DNA of 64,000 nt from an uncultured Massilimicrobiota sp. (GCA_944325245.1 CALUZM010000001.1:38682-102681), one strand, 5' to 3'; numbered from the stretch's first letter, positions 43,066 to 52,952 are shown. Numbers and translations are program-made. The notes: generated by a model from the sequence alone, not told the origin.

Positions 43066-46000
43066 AAATGCAGTTGATAACATCAACTTAATTCTATTTA
43101 ATTGATTAACTTCGCTTGCACCTGGATCGTAGTCCACAGCGACAATATTGCTTTGTGGATATTTCTTACGCAAAGCTTTAATAACACCTTTACCAGTGAC
43201 ATGATTTGGTAAGCAGGCAAATGGCTGCATACATACAATATTTGGAGCTCCTTCTTCAATAAGCTCTATCATTTCTCCAGTTAGGAACCAACCTTCACCA
43301 GTCTGATTACCAATAGATACAACTTTGCTGGCATTTTTAGCAATCTGATCAATTGGTGTTGGTGGATCAAAACGTTTTGATGCCTTTAATGCTTTAATCA
43401 TATCTTTTCTTAAGAAGTCAACAAACCAGATACCAAAATTGCATAACCAAGCTGAAGCTTGTGATGCTTCAAAATGTTCATGTTTATAACCATTATTATA
43501 GAAACAATACTGGAAGAAATCAATCAAATCAGGCATAACGGCTTCAGCACCTTCTGATTCGATAATTTTAACGATTTCATTATTAGCTGTTGGATGGAAT
43601 TTCACAAGAATTTCTCCTACCAATCCAACTCTAGGTTTTTTAATATCTAACAAAGGCAATTCATCAAAATCTTTGACAATCTGATAAACATTCTTTTTAA
43701 ATTCTTTCATGCTGCCATTTTTCACATTTTCCTGGCATTTTTCAACCCAAGATTCATAAAGTTTATTGGCTGAACCTTTGACTTTTTCATAAGGACGTAC
43801 ACGATATAATACTCTCATAAACAAGTCTCCATACATTGCACCAATAATGGCTTTTTTGGCAATCTTATATGTGATTTTGAATCCTGGATTACTTTCTAAT
43901 CCTGATAAGTTAGCAGAAATAACAGGAATCTGTTCCATACCAGCATCTTTTAAAGCTTTTCTAATGAAAGCAATATAGTTTGTTGCACGACATCCTCCAC
44001 CAGTTTGAGAGATAATCAATGCGACTTTATTTAAATCATATTTTCCACTATTTAAAGCATTCATCATTTGTCCTACAACCAAAATACTTGGATAACATGC
44101 ATCATTATTGACATATTTCAATCCCTGTTCAACAGCATTTTTATCTACTGATGGTAAAACTTCAAAGTTATATCCTTCAGAATTCATCGCTGTTTCAATA
44201 AATTGGAAGTGAATTGGTGACATTTGTGGACAAAGAATTGTATAACGATCTTCTTTCATCTGTTTTGTGAAAGGAACTTTCACCTGTTCATATTTCTTTG
44301 ATAGATCAATAACATCTTCTTTCTTTTCAATTGTAGCTTTTAAAGAACGAATACGGATACGAATAGCTCCTAGGTTACTTCCTTCATCAATTTTAATCAA
44401 TGTATAAATTTTATTTCTAGCTTTTAAAATTTCAGCAACCTGATCTGCTGTCACAGCATCTAGACCACATCCAAATGATGTTAATTGGATTAACTGTAAA
44501 TCTTTTTGTGATGATACAAAAGAAGCTGCTTTGTATAAACGAGAGTGATAAGTCCATTGATCAACAACACGTAATTTCAAATGTTCTTCATCTAAATAAC
44601 ATACACTATCTTCACTTAATACCACAAATCCTTCACTTGTAATCAAATCTGGAATGCCATGATTGATTTCTGGATCAACATGATATGGACGACCGGCCAA
44701 GACAATACCTTGCATATGATTTTCACGCATATATTCCATAGCACGTTTTCCTTCGGCACGGATATCCTGTTGACAATGATCTAATTCTTCATACGCTTTT
44801 TCAATAGCATTATGTAATTCATGATCAGTAATATTGAATTCACTAAGCTCTTCTTTGAGAACTTTAAATAAAGTCTTTTTATTATTTAATGAAATGAATG
44901 GGTTTTTAAATTTTATATTTTTCTGTTCAAGATTATCAACATTATTTCTAATGACTTCAGGATAAGAAGCGACAACTGGACAGTTATAATGATTTCCGGC
45001 ATCTTCGTTTTCTACACGTTCATATGCTACAGATGGGTAGAAAATAAATGGTACCCCTCTGGCAATCAGATTTTCAATATGTCCATGTGTAATCTTCGCT
45101 GGATAACATGCACTTTCACTAGGAATAGATTCAATTCCTTTTTCATAGATAGCTTTAGATGAGCGTGCTGATAGGATTACTCTAAATTTCAGTTCAGTAA
45201 AGAATGTATGCCAGAATGGATAGTTTTCATACATATTTAATGCTCTAGGAATACCAACGATACCTCTTGGAGCATCTTCTATTGGTAATGAACGATAATT
45301 GAAAACACGACGATATTTATAATCAAATAAGTTTGGTAATGATTTAGATTTTAAAGGTAAATTGGCACCTCTTTCACATCTATTTCCACTAATAAACTCT
45401 CTTCCATCATTGAATGAAGTAATTGTCAACATACAGTTATTTGTACATTTCCCACAGTTTTTCATACTATTCTGATATGTTAAATGTTCTAGTTCTTCTC
45501 GTGTTAGTAAAGTTGTTCCTTTACCATCATCTTTTTCTTTCGCAATGGTAGCCATTCCATATGCACCCATCAATCCTGCAATATCAGGTCTGATGACTTC
45601 AATACCTGCTTCTTTTTCAAAAGCACGTAAAACAGCTTCATTGTAGAATGTTCCACCTTGCACAACAACATTTTTACCAATCTGATCTTTACTTCTTAAT
45701 TTAATAACTTTATATAAAGCATTTTTAATAACAGAATATGATAATCCTGCTGAAATATCCGCTAAAGATGCACCCTCTTTTTGAGCCTGTTTCACTTTTG
45801 AGTTCATGAAAACAGTGCAACGACTTCCTAAATCAAGCGGATGTTTTGACATCAATGCCATCTCGGCAAATTCATCAATTTCATATCCTAAAGAATGCGC
45901 AAATGTCTCTAAGAATGATCCACATCCAGATGAACAAGCTTCATTTAATGTTATATCTTGAATCACATCATCCTTAATTGTGATAGCTTTCATATCTTGT

Positions 46001-47268
46001 CCACCAATATCCAAGATAAAATCAACATCTGGTTCAAAATGTTTTGCAGCTGTATAGTGTGCAATTGTTTCAACTTCACCATAATCCACTTTTAATGCTG
46101 CTTTAATTAATGCTTCACCATATCCAGTCACACCCGCTTTTTGAATACGACATCCTTCAGGGATTAAATCATAGATTTCTTTCATAATTCTAATAATTAA
46201 ATCTAAAGGATTTCCTTCATTAGAATTATAGAAAGAATATAAAATAGATCCTTCATCATCAATCAAAACCACTTTAGATGTTGTAGATCCAACATCAATA
46301 CCAACATAAATATTTCCTTGATATTTTTTAAGATTTCTCTTCTTTGTCATAGCTTGAAGATGACGATCTCTAAATCCTCTTAATTCATCTTCATTATGAA
46401 ATAAAGGTTCCAATGTATGAGCAGCTTCTGTTCCATTATCTTTTAAAGCTCTTAAATCCTGAATCAATTGTTGTAAAGAGATTGCTTCTTCAACATCTTT
46501 TGCATTCAAGGCTGCACCCATCGCAACGAATAATTGAGAATTATCTGGGAAAATAATATCTTCTGGTTGTAGATCCAATGTTTCAATAAAACGTTGTCTT
46601 AACTCACTCAAGAAATATAATGGACCACCTAAAAAGGCAACTTTTCCTTTGATGGGTTTCCCACAAGCTAATCCACTGATTGTCTGATTAACAACTGCCT
46701 GGAAAATTGAGGCAGCAATATCTTCTTTTCTAGCACCTTCATTGATTAAAGGCTGCACATCCGTTTTAGCAAAAACACCACAACGAGAAGCAATTGGATA
46801 AATACGTTGATGATTTTTAGCAAGTTCATTTAATCCTGAAGCATCTGTCTGTAATAAAGTCGCCATCTGATCAATAAAAGCTCCTGTACCTCCAGCACAA
46901 GTTCCATTCATACGTTGTTCTAATGAACCTTCAAAATAAGTGATTTTTGCATCTTCTCCACCTAATTCAATAGCGACATCAGTTTGAGGAATATAAGTTT
47001 CTATTGTTTTTGTACAGGCAATGACTTCCTGAACAAACTTAACATGTAAAGATTCAGATATAGATAATCCACCTGATCCTGTAATCACTGGATGAATCTG
47101 AATATCTGGATACTCCTGATGAATTTCTTCTAATAATGTTAATATTGTATTTCTGACATCTGAATTATGTCTTACATAGCGAGAAAATAAACATACATCA
47201 TTTTCATCAGTTAAATAAGCTTTTACTGTTGTTGATCCAACATCAATTCCTAAATAATATTGACTCAT
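43048..47268 (-). CDS. Acyl-CoA dehydratase activase-type protein (2-hydroxyglutaryl-CoA dehydratase activator family), 1406 aa
   Basis: A giant soluble Fe-S ATPase-type protein. It holds two ASKHA/BadF domains in tandem: YLGIDVGSTTVKAYL with GTCAGGTGAFID (~1-260), and YVGIDVGSTTSKVVLI with NEACSSGCGSFLETFA (~320-590). A Cys-rich stretch (KNCGKCTNNCML) follows, then a DUF2229-like region and an HgdB-like part with GCGLDAVTADQVAEIL. The Cys residues at the second domain would hold the [4Fe-4S] cluster used for ATP-driven electron transfer. Proteins of this layout are common in anaerobes, but no dehydratase subunits are nearby. The substrate is unknown. It is transcribed alone. Confidence 0.88.
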   Translation of the reverse strand: MSQYYLGIDVGSTTVKAYLTDENDVCLFSRYVRHNSDVRNTILTLLEEIHQEYPDIQIHPVITGSGGLSISESLHVKFVQEVIACTKTIETYIPQTDVAIELGGEDAKITYFEGSLEQRMNGTCAGGTGAFIDQMATLLQTDASGLNELAKNHQRIYPIASRCGVFAKTDVQPLINEGARKEDIAASIFQAVVNQTISGLACGKPIKGKVAFLGGPLYFLSELRQRFIETLDLQPEDIIFPDNSQLFVAMGAALNAKDVEEAISLQQLIQDLRALKDNGTEAAHTLEPLFHNEDELRGFRDRHLQAMTKKRNLKKYQGNIYVGIDVGSTTSKVVLIDDEGSILYSFYNSNEGNPLDLIIRIMKEIYDLIPEGCRIQKAGVTGYGEALIKAALKVDYGEVETIAHYTAAKHFEPDVDFILDIGGQDMKAITIKDDVIQDITLNEACSSGCGSFLETFAHSLGYEIDEFAEMALMSKHPLDLGSRCTVFMNSKVKQAQKEGASLADISAGLSYSVIKNALYKVIKLRSKDQIGKNVVVQGGTFYNEAVLRAFEKEAGIEVIRPDIAGLMGAYGMATIAKEKDDGKGTTLLTREELEHLTYQNSMKNCGKCTNNCMLTITSFNDGREFISGNRCERGANLPLKSKSLPNLFDYKYRRVFNYRSLPIEDAPRGIVGIPRALNMYENYPFWHTFFTELKFRVILSARSSKAIYEKGIESIPSESACYPAKITHGHIENLIARGVPFIFYPSVAYERVENEDAGNHYNCPVVASYPEVIRNNVDNLEQKNIKFKNPFISLNNKKTLFKVLKEELSEFNITDHELHNAIEKAYEELDHCQQDIRAEGKRAMEYMRENHMQGIVLAGRPYHVDPEINHGIPDLITSEGFVVLSEDSVCYLDEEHLKLRVVDQWTYHSRLYKAASFVSSQKDLQLIQLTSFGCGLDAVTADQVAEILKARNKIYTLIKIDEGSNLGAIRIRIRSLKATIEKKEDVIDLSKKYEQVKVPFTKQMKEDRYTILCPQMSPIHFQFIETAMNSEGYNFEVLPSVDKNAVEQGLKYVNNDACYPSILVVGQMMNALNSGKYDLNKVALIISQTGGGCRATNYIAFIRKALKDAGMEQIPVISANLSGLESNPGFKITYKIAKKAIIGAMYGDLFMRVLYRVRPYEKVKGSANKLYESWVEKCQENVKNGSMKEFKKNVYQIVKDFDELPLLDIKKPRVGLVGEILVKFHPTANNEIVKIIESEGAEAVMPDLIDFFQYCFYNNGYKHEHFEASQASAWLCNFGIWFVDFLRKDMIKALKASKRFDPPTPIDQIAKNASKVVSIGNQTGEGWFLTGEMIELIEEGAPNIVCMQPFACLPNHVTGKGVIKALRKKYPQSNIVAVDYDPGASEVNQLNRIKLMLSTAFKNMNQ

Positions 47269-47351
47269 AACACTTCTCCTTTTAAATATGACAACTCATT
47301 TTATAATTTTCAATCTTAACGAATTTCGACATCTTTTTCAATCATTATGCT

Positions 47352-47783
47352 TTATTTTAAAGTCTTAAAAATCTGATTCACTTTACAACATAGGCGCAAA
47401 TATTCCTTTGTATCTTCTTCACCTAAAATCTCCAGCATCTTTTGGAAATAGTCTTCTATTTCTTCTCTTCTTTGTTGTGCAAATACTCTTCCTTGTTCTG
47501 TAATAAAGACCTTAATTTTACGTTTGTCCTGTGCATCAACAACACGCTGGATATATCCTTTTTTTGATAGAGCATTTAATACTGCCGCTACTCTTGAGCT
47601 ATTAATATCAAACTGCTGACTAATTTCTGATGCATTTGCACCTTCATGGCCATCCATTAAATAAATCAGAACAGCTCCTTCGCCTCTGGCAATTTCACTG
47701 ACATCATGATGACAGAACTTAAAATTCTGCTGATTCTCTACCATACAACCAATCAATTCTTTCGCATATTTATGATAATCCAT
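47352..47783 (-). CDS. MarR-family transcription regulator
   Basis: A 143-residue winged-helix regulator with GHEGANASEISQQFDINSSRVAAVLNALSKKGYIQRV and the wing DAQDKRKIKVFITEQG. It is divergent from an M20 peptidase gene. A long imperfect dyad lies between the two starts, so it probably controls itself and the peptidase. The ligand is unknown. Confidence 0.88.
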   Translation of the reverse strand: MDYHKYAKELIGCMVENQQNFKFCHHDVSEIARGEGAVLIYLMDGHEGANASEISQQFDINSSRVAAVLNALSKKGYIQRVVDAQDKRKIKVFITEQGRVFAQQRREEIEDYFQKMLEILGEEDTKEYLRLCCKVNQIFKTLK

Positions 47784-47865
47784 TTTTATTACCTCACACT
47801 ATGAGCATTTTATACAACTTTATATGATTTGTCAATTTTTTTGTTTTTTTGTTGTTTTTATAAAA

Positions 47866-47903
47866 AACAATAATAATATTTGATGTTCAAAAATGTTGTT
47901 GTT
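47866..47903. promoter_or_regulatory. Imperfect 17-18-bp-arm dyad between marR and the M20 peptidase gene
   Basis: The left arm AACAATAATAATATTTGA and the reverse complement of the right arm, AACAACAACATTTTTGA, match with few changes. The plus-strand promoter TTGATG-17 nt-TAAAAT overlaps the right arm, so binding of the MarR protein here would affect the peptidase gene. Confidence 0.55.
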
Positions 47904-47929
47904 AAAATAAAATAAAGGGGAGAAAAGAT

Positions 47930-49243
47930 ATGTATAAAAAGATAAAAGAACTTGCTGATTTATATTATTCTGATACTGTGAAATGTCGACGTGACCTTCA
48001 TAAATATGCTGAAAAAGGATGGCTGGAAGATCGTAGTGCCTGTTTAATTGCTTCTACGCTAGAAGAATTGGGTTATGAAGTTCTAGCAGGCGAAGAAATT
48101 ATGAAGAAAGATGCACGTATGGGGTTACCTCCAGAAACTGTATTACATCTTAATTATCATCGTGCTCAAAAACAAGGCGCTAATCCTTATTATTTAGAAA
48201 AAGTCAAAATGGGTATGACAGCTGTTGCTGGAGTTTTAAAATGTGGTGATGGTCCTACGCTTGCTTTAAGATTTGATATTGATGCTTTGGGATTAGTTGA
48301 AGAATCTTCATCAAGTCATTTTCCTTTTGTAAATGGTTTTGCTTCTGTTCATCGTGGAACAATGCATGCCTGTGGACATGATGGCCATACTTCTATTGGT
48401 CTGACAACTGCTAAAATTTTAATGCAAATCAAAGATCAGCTTCATGGAACAATTAAACTTATTTTTCAGCCTGCTGAAGAAGGTGTTATGGGAGCCAGAT
48501 GTATTGCTGAAAGTGGCTTCTTAGATGATGTTGATTTTATCTGTGCTGCACATATCATGCCACAGGAAGATCAACCTTATGATTTATATTTTGGAATGGA
48601 TGAATCTTTTGCAACAACAAAATTAGACGTTACGTATCATGGTGTTTCGACACATGCTGCAGAATCTCCACAATTTGGTAAAAATGCACTACTATCAGCT
48701 GCTAACTGTATTTTAAATTTACACTCCATTCCAAGAAATAGTGATGGTCAGACACGTGTGAATGTCGGAACTGTTCATGCTGGAACAGGAAGAAATGTTG
48801 TTCCTGAAACAGCAAAGCTTGAAATTGAAGTTCGTGGAGTGACAAGCGAACTGAATCGTTATATGGAAATCTATGCCAGAGATATTATTGAAGGATCTGC
48901 TCGTATGCATGATACTGTCGTAGAAATCAAGGAAATGGGAAAAGCTTATGCTTTAAATTGTGATCAAGATTTTATGAATACTATTCGCACAATGTGTCAA
49001 AAATATCTCCCAGATTTAAAATTACCACCTTATAATTTAAGCCCACTCGGTGGTAGTGACGATTTTTCATATCTTATGGAACGTGTTCAAGCCCATGGCG
49101 GTAAAGCAACCTATATGAAATTTTTGACACCTGTTGTTTCTTCACCTCATAATGACTCTTTTGATTTTGATGAAAAAGTTTTGTCTTTAGGTCCCCGTGT
49201 CTTTGCTAGTCTTATCTATTATCTATCTCAACAACAAGGATGA
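47930..49243 (+). CDS. M20-family amidohydrolase / aminoacylase
   Basis: A 437-residue dimetal hydrolase. Metal-site motifs are LRFDIDALG, MHACGHDGHTSIG, QPAEEGVMGAR and the final His in SSPHNDSFDFDE. THAAESPQFGKNALL belongs to the lid/dimerisation domain. Its family hydrolyses N-acyl amino acids, p-aminobenzoyl-glutamate or similar amides. It is a single-gene unit facing a MarR gene and ends with a strong terminator. Confidence 0.88.
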   Translation: MYKKIKELADLYYSDTVKCRRDLHKYAEKGWLEDRSACLIASTLEELGYEVLAGEEIMKKDARMGLPPETVLHLNYHRAQKQGANPYYLEKVKMGMTAVAGVLKCGDGPTLALRFDIDALGLVEESSSSHFPFVNGFASVHRGTMHACGHDGHTSIGLTTAKILMQIKDQLHGTIKLIFQPAEEGVMGARCIAESGFLDDVDFICAAHIMPQEDQPYDLYFGMDESFATTKLDVTYHGVSTHAAESPQFGKNALLSAANCILNLHSIPRNSDGQTRVNVGTVHAGTGRNVVPETAKLEIEVRGVTSELNRYMEIYARDIIEGSARMHDTVVEIKEMGKAYALNCDQDFMNTIRTMCQKYLPDLKLPPYNLSPLGGSDDFSYLMERVQAHGGKATYMKFLTPVVSSPHNDSFDFDEKVLSLGPRVFASLIYYLSQQQG

Positions 49244-49244
49244 A

Positions 49245-49274
49245 GTTCCCAATAATGGAACTTCCTTTTTTATT
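49245..49274 (+). terminator. Terminator of the M20 gene
   Basis: GAAGTTCC pairs with GGAACTTC around a 7-nt loop, then CTTTTTT. Confidence 0.88.
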
Positions 49275-49294
49275 GAGATCATATTTCTTCTTGT

Positions 49295-49312
49295 CAATTA
49301 GAATTCTAATTG
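49295..49312. promoter_or_regulatory. Perfect 18-bp palindrome upstream of second marR
   Basis: CAATTAGAATTCTAATTG is a perfect palindrome located 18 nt before the marR start. It matches the TTAGAATTCTAA-like shape common at MarR operators, so autoregulation of this gene and the co-transcribed fusion gene is likely. Confidence 0.75.
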
Positions 49313-49330
49313 TTTGTGGAGGAAAAGAAA

Positions 49331-49756
49331 ATGTATCATATACTCATGTTAGAAAATCAGACTATTTTTACAAAAAAGGTTTTAAAAGAGGCCGCTCTAT
49401 TAAATTTATCTAGTGGTCAGCCACGCGTTTTAGAATTTTTAAAAAATAATGATGGAGCTATGCAAAAAGATATTGCTCAGGCATGTCTTATTGAACCATC
49501 ATCTGTGAGTTCAGTTTTATCAAAGATGGAAAAAGATGGACTGATTACAAGACATATCAATGCCGATAATAAACGTTCTATGGATGTAACGCTTACTCAA
49601 CTTGGCAAAGAAATGGCACAACATATAGAGGATATATTTAATCAATTTGAAAAAGAAGCACTTGCTGATTTTTCAGAAAGTGAAAAGGAAACTTTATTAA
49701 CACTTTTAAAAAAAGTGAATGATAATTTAACTGGGAGGGGAAGAAGTGAAGATTAA
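49331..49756 (+). CDS. MarR-family transcription regulator
   Basis: A ~141-residue regulator with GAMQKDIAQACLIEPSSVSSVLSKMEKDGLITRHI and the wing DNKRSMDVTLTQLG. ATG 49331 is chosen because GGAGG lies 8 nt before it and the operator lies further upstream. Its end overlaps the next gene by 11 nt, so the two are translationally coupled. Confidence 0.87.
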   Translation: MYHILMLENQTIFTKKVLKEAALLNLSSGQPRVLEFLKNNDGAMQKDIAQACLIEPSSVSSVLSKMEKDGLITRHINADNKRSMDVTLTQLGKEMAQHIEDIFNQFEKEALADFSESEKETLLTLLKKVNDNLTGRGRSED

Positions 49757-51014
49757 AAGATATTTTATATTTTTTATTGGTTTATTTATTAATTCATTAG
49801 CTGTTAGTGTGATTACAAGTGCTAATTTAGGAACATCACCAATTTCTGCTATACCTTATGTCCTTAGCTTGATACTTCCATTATCACTAGGAACATTTAC
49901 CATTTTATTTAGTCTTTTATTGATTTTCATTCAAATTCTTTTATTAAGAAAAGACTTTCAATGGGAAGATTTACTGCAAATACCTATTTCTATTATTTTT
50001 GGTTATTTCATAGATTTAACAATGATTATTATTTCTAGAATACCAATGAACTTATATATTGTGAAAATATTCTATTTATTAATTGGTTGTTTGTTATTGA
50101 GCTTTGGTGTGTATCTAGAAGTGATTGCCAATGTTGCTATGTTGCCTGGAGAATCATTTGTGAAAGCTGTAACGCGTGTCTTCCATACTGATTTTGGATC
50201 AACGAAAATGAGCTTTGATGTCAGTATTTCTATCATTGCATTAATGATTTCTTTTATTTGTACCGGGGAAATTTATGGTGTACGTGAAGGAACATTAATT
50301 GCTGCTATTACAGTTGGATTTTTTGCACGTATTTTCAAAAGAAAACTTATATTTCTGGAAAATATACTTTTTCCTATGCAAAATCAAGATTCAATCCCTT
50401 CTCAATCAGATACAACAAATCATATTATCGTTATTGATCGTCAATTTGGAAGTGGTGGACATGAAATAGGTACAGCTCTTGCAAAACAGTTAGGATATCA
50501 ATTTTATGACGGAGAGCTTATTTCTCTGACTGCAAAGAAAATGGGATACTCTGATGATTTTATTCGCAAACAAGAGGAAGCACTAGATAATAATTATTTG
50601 TTTGATTTTGAAAATCAATCATATGTTATGGATGCACCTAAAGATCAAATATTTGAAATGGAATCACAGATTATAGATGAATTAGCTCAGAAATCCAATT
50701 GTGTCATTATTGGTCGTTGTGCTGATTATGTTTTAAAACATCAAAAAAACTGTTTAACAATCTTTTTACATGCCAATAAAGAATACCGTCAAAATCGTAT
50801 TATGAAAGAGCAGTCTATTACAATTGAAAATATTGAACATTACATTATGAAAAAAGATAAACAACGTGCAGCCTATTATCAATATTATACACATCAAAAA
50901 TGGGGAGATGCTCATCACTATGCTATCTCATTAGATACAAGTCTATTCAAAGATCAAACAGTTCATATTTTATATCAAATGATACAAGATTATTTTTCAT
51001 CACAAAATCAATAA
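49746..51014 (+). CDS. YczE-like membrane protein fused to cytidylate kinase-like domain
   Basis: A 422-residue fusion beginning with GTG. Residues ~1-205 form a five- or six-helix membrane domain like the YczE/YitT-type proteins (YFIFFIGLFINSLAVSVIT, LGTSPISAIPYVLS). Residues ~225-420 form a P-loop-type cytidylate kinase-like domain (IIVIDRQFGSGGHEIGTALAKQLGYQFYDGELI, then VIIGRCADYVL and FLHANKEYRQNRI). The kinase loop lacks a standard GKST, as is common for this family. The role is unknown; linking a permease-like domain with a nucleotide-binding domain suggests nucleoside or nucleotide handling. The MarR partner probably controls it. Confidence 0.78.
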   Translation: MKIKRYFIFFIGLFINSLAVSVITSANLGTSPISAIPYVLSLILPLSLGTFTILFSLLLIFIQILLLRKDFQWEDLLQIPISIIFGYFIDLTMIIISRIPMNLYIVKIFYLLIGCLLLSFGVYLEVIANVAMLPGESFVKAVTRVFHTDFGSTKMSFDVSISIIALMISFICTGEIYGVREGTLIAAITVGFFARIFKRKLIFLENILFPMQNQDSIPSQSDTTNHIIVIDRQFGSGGHEIGTALAKQLGYQFYDGELISLTAKKMGYSDDFIRKQEEALDNNYLFDFENQSYVMDAPKDQIFEMESQIIDELAQKSNCVIIGRCADYVLKHQKNCLTIFLHANKEYRQNRIMKEQSITIENIEHYIMKKDKQRAAYYQYYTHQKWGDAHHYAISLDTSLFKDQTVHILYQMIQDYFSSQNQ

Positions 51015-51033
51015 AATAAAAACATGAATATTA

Positions 51034-51072
51034 AAAAAATAGACATAATATTTTTTATGCCTATTTTTTTAT
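51034..51072. terminator. Bidirectional terminator after the fusion gene
   Basis: AAAATAGACATAA pairs with TTATGCCTATTTTTT (one mismatch) around ~6 nt, with a T-run on both strands. Confidence 0.75.
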
Positions 51073-51300
51073 TTACCAACATTCTTATAACGTTTACCTT
51101 TTGTAACACCATTTACGCCTTTCCTTAACACCTATAACATCTACGAAATCTTTTGCTTTATACCATGTATCATATTCCATATAGGATAAAATTTGTTCAT
51201 ATTGTTTGAATGATTTTCTCGCACTTTTTTAGAAACGTAGTAGTTAAAATTATCTTACTTGTATTAAATTTTTCTTTGCCATACTCATACAATAATCAGT
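51073..51300 (-). pseudogene. Remnant of a protein-coding gene (winged-helix C-terminus-like)
   Basis: On the minus strand one frame reads ARKSFKQYEQILSYMEYDTW, then YKAKDFVDVIGVKER; a second frame reads VNGVTKGKRYKNVGK before a stop. Together they resemble the C-terminal winged-helix end of a Fic-like or RecG-like ATP-binding protein, with a small deletion and a frame change at ~51105-51130. No start or full domain is present. The family is not certain. Confidence 0.4.
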
Positions 51301-52284
51301 CTATTTATCTTCTTTGATTGCTTTAATGAAATAATCAAAATCATTATCTAAATAATGCTGAACTTCGTCATGTAAATCTTTACAAATATCTAAGATACGA
51401 TATCTACCTACAAGAGAGTTAATATATCGCTTTTTAGAAACAACTTTCCAATATCCTTCTTGTGGTTTTCTGGAAATCATAATTTTATTCAATTGTGTAT
51501 ATTGTTCAAAATAAGCTTGTGTCAAATCACTTTGAATTAACTTTTCAATGACCTGTGATTCTGTCGTATACAAATCATCATATAGTAGAATATGATGACC
51601 AATCGCAAACTTTAACAATCTTGCAAGAAATTCCATACAATAACGATTTTCGTCACCCACATAGACTTGACTACATTTTAACATTAACTGTGTAAATATA
51701 ATGGCATATTCCAGATCATTAAAAATAATTTCATCTTTTTTATGATTGACTTCTAGATGATTATAAATCTCTTTGATTTTCACTTTTGTCATCAATCCAT
51801 AATAAATAGCATTAGACAATGTATACTCTAATCGGTCAGCAGAAAGTCTAGGGGTTTCATTATCAGCTATAGGATAGTCATGATAATTCACAACTTTATC
51901 AATGTTTATATGATAATGATGAAAAATAGAATGCAGTTCTTTATCTTGTCTAATCATCTTTTCTGTTAAATCTTCTGTTGCTTCCTGATTTGTATAATCA
52001 TGATACATAAAATCAATAACATGAGCAAAAACAGGTGTCGAAATATCATGTAATAATGCTGCAACTGTCTGATGCATATCATGAGTGAAATGATATGTAA
52101 TCAAAGCCACCCCAATACTATGATTATACCTAGAAACACCTTTACAATTTCTAAAAGGTTCAAATTGAGTATACTCCATCCCACAGTTCATACCCACATC
52201 TTTCAATCTTTGAAAAAGAGATGTTTGAATAATTTCCTGAACATAATTTGGAATATATTCATTATAAATATCATAAACAATCAT
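51301..52284 (-). CDS. HD-domain phosphohydrolase-like protein
   Basis: A 327-residue protein with an HD metal site: YNHSIGVALITYHFTHDMHQTVAALLHDIST (the HD pair is in LLHD) and later LSADRLEYTLS with the last Asp. Related proteins cleave phosphodiesters or deoxynucleoside triphosphates. The C-terminal half is helical and specific to this group. It starts 20 nt after yggS and shares its strand. Substrate unknown. Confidence 0.82.
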   Translation of the reverse strand: MIVYDIYNEYIPNYVQEIIQTSLFQRLKDVGMNCGMEYTQFEPFRNCKGVSRYNHSIGVALITYHFTHDMHQTVAALLHDISTPVFAHVIDFMYHDYTNQEATEDLTEKMIRQDKELHSIFHHYHINIDKVVNYHDYPIADNETPRLSADRLEYTLSNAIYYGLMTKVKIKEIYNHLEVNHKKDEIIFNDLEYAIIFTQLMLKCSQVYVGDENRYCMEFLARLLKFAIGHHILLYDDLYTTESQVIEKLIQSDLTQAYFEQYTQLNKIMISRKPQEGYWKVVSKKRYINSLVGRYRILDICKDLHDEVQHYLDNDFDYFIKAIKEDK

Positions 52285-52304
52285 ATTTTACCTTCATTAA
52301 AAAA

Positions 52305-52952
52305 TCAATCTTTAAACAATGCTCTCCCAATTCTGACAATTGTAGCTCCTTCTTCTAAAGCAATCTCATAATCTTCAGACATACCCATAGATAATTCATG
52401 AAGTGGGTATTGTGGATACTTTTGTTTTAACTGATCACGAAGTTGTCTTGTCTTTTGAAAATAAATTCTTGTCTGTTCAGGATCAATATGTGGTGCCATC
52501 ATCATCAATCCATCCACAATTAAAGAAGGACAATCTTGTAAATATTCCATCACCTGATCCATTTCTTCTTCATCAAATCCATGTTTGCTTTCTTCTTTAG
52601 CAATATTGACCTGTAAGAGTATATGAACTTTTAGATTATTTTTCTTTGCCTGCTTTTCCAATTCATCAATTAAATGATAACTATTTACAGAATGAATTAA
52701 CTCCACTTTATCAATAATATATTTGACTTTATTTTTTTGTAATGTCCCTATAAAATGCCAATGACCCTTTCCATGATATTGTTCATATTTTTCTAAAAAA
52801 GCCTGTACTCTATTTTCACCAAAATATAAACAACCACATGCTTCTAATCTTTCTATTTGTTTTTCATCAATATATTTTGTTGCAGCAACAAGTGTTGCTG
52901 GTTTCACTTTTTCTAATAATTCTTTCACAGCAGCATCATTTACAATCATCAT
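52305..52952 (-). CDS. YggS-family PLP-binding protein
   Basis: A 215-residue pyridoxal-phosphate carrier of the PLPBP/COG0325 family, which keeps vitamin B6 and amino-acid levels in balance. The PLP lysine is in LVAATKYIDE. YFGENRVQAFLEKY, HFIGTLQKNKVKYI and the end LSMGMSEDYEIALEEGATIVRIG are family signatures. The protein is slightly short at the N-terminus (family ~225), but the start is well placed. It precedes the HD-domain gene. Confidence 0.93.
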   Translation of the reverse strand: MMIVNDAAVKELLEKVKPATLVAATKYIDEKQIERLEACGCLYFGENRVQAFLEKYEQYHGKGHWHFIGTLQKNKVKYIIDKVELIHSVNSYHLIDELEKQAKKNNLKVHILLQVNIAKEESKHGFDEEEMDQVMEYLQDCPSLIVDGLMMMAPHIDPEQTRIYFQKTRQLRDQLKQKYPQYPLHELSMGMSEDYEIALEEGATIVRIGRALFKD

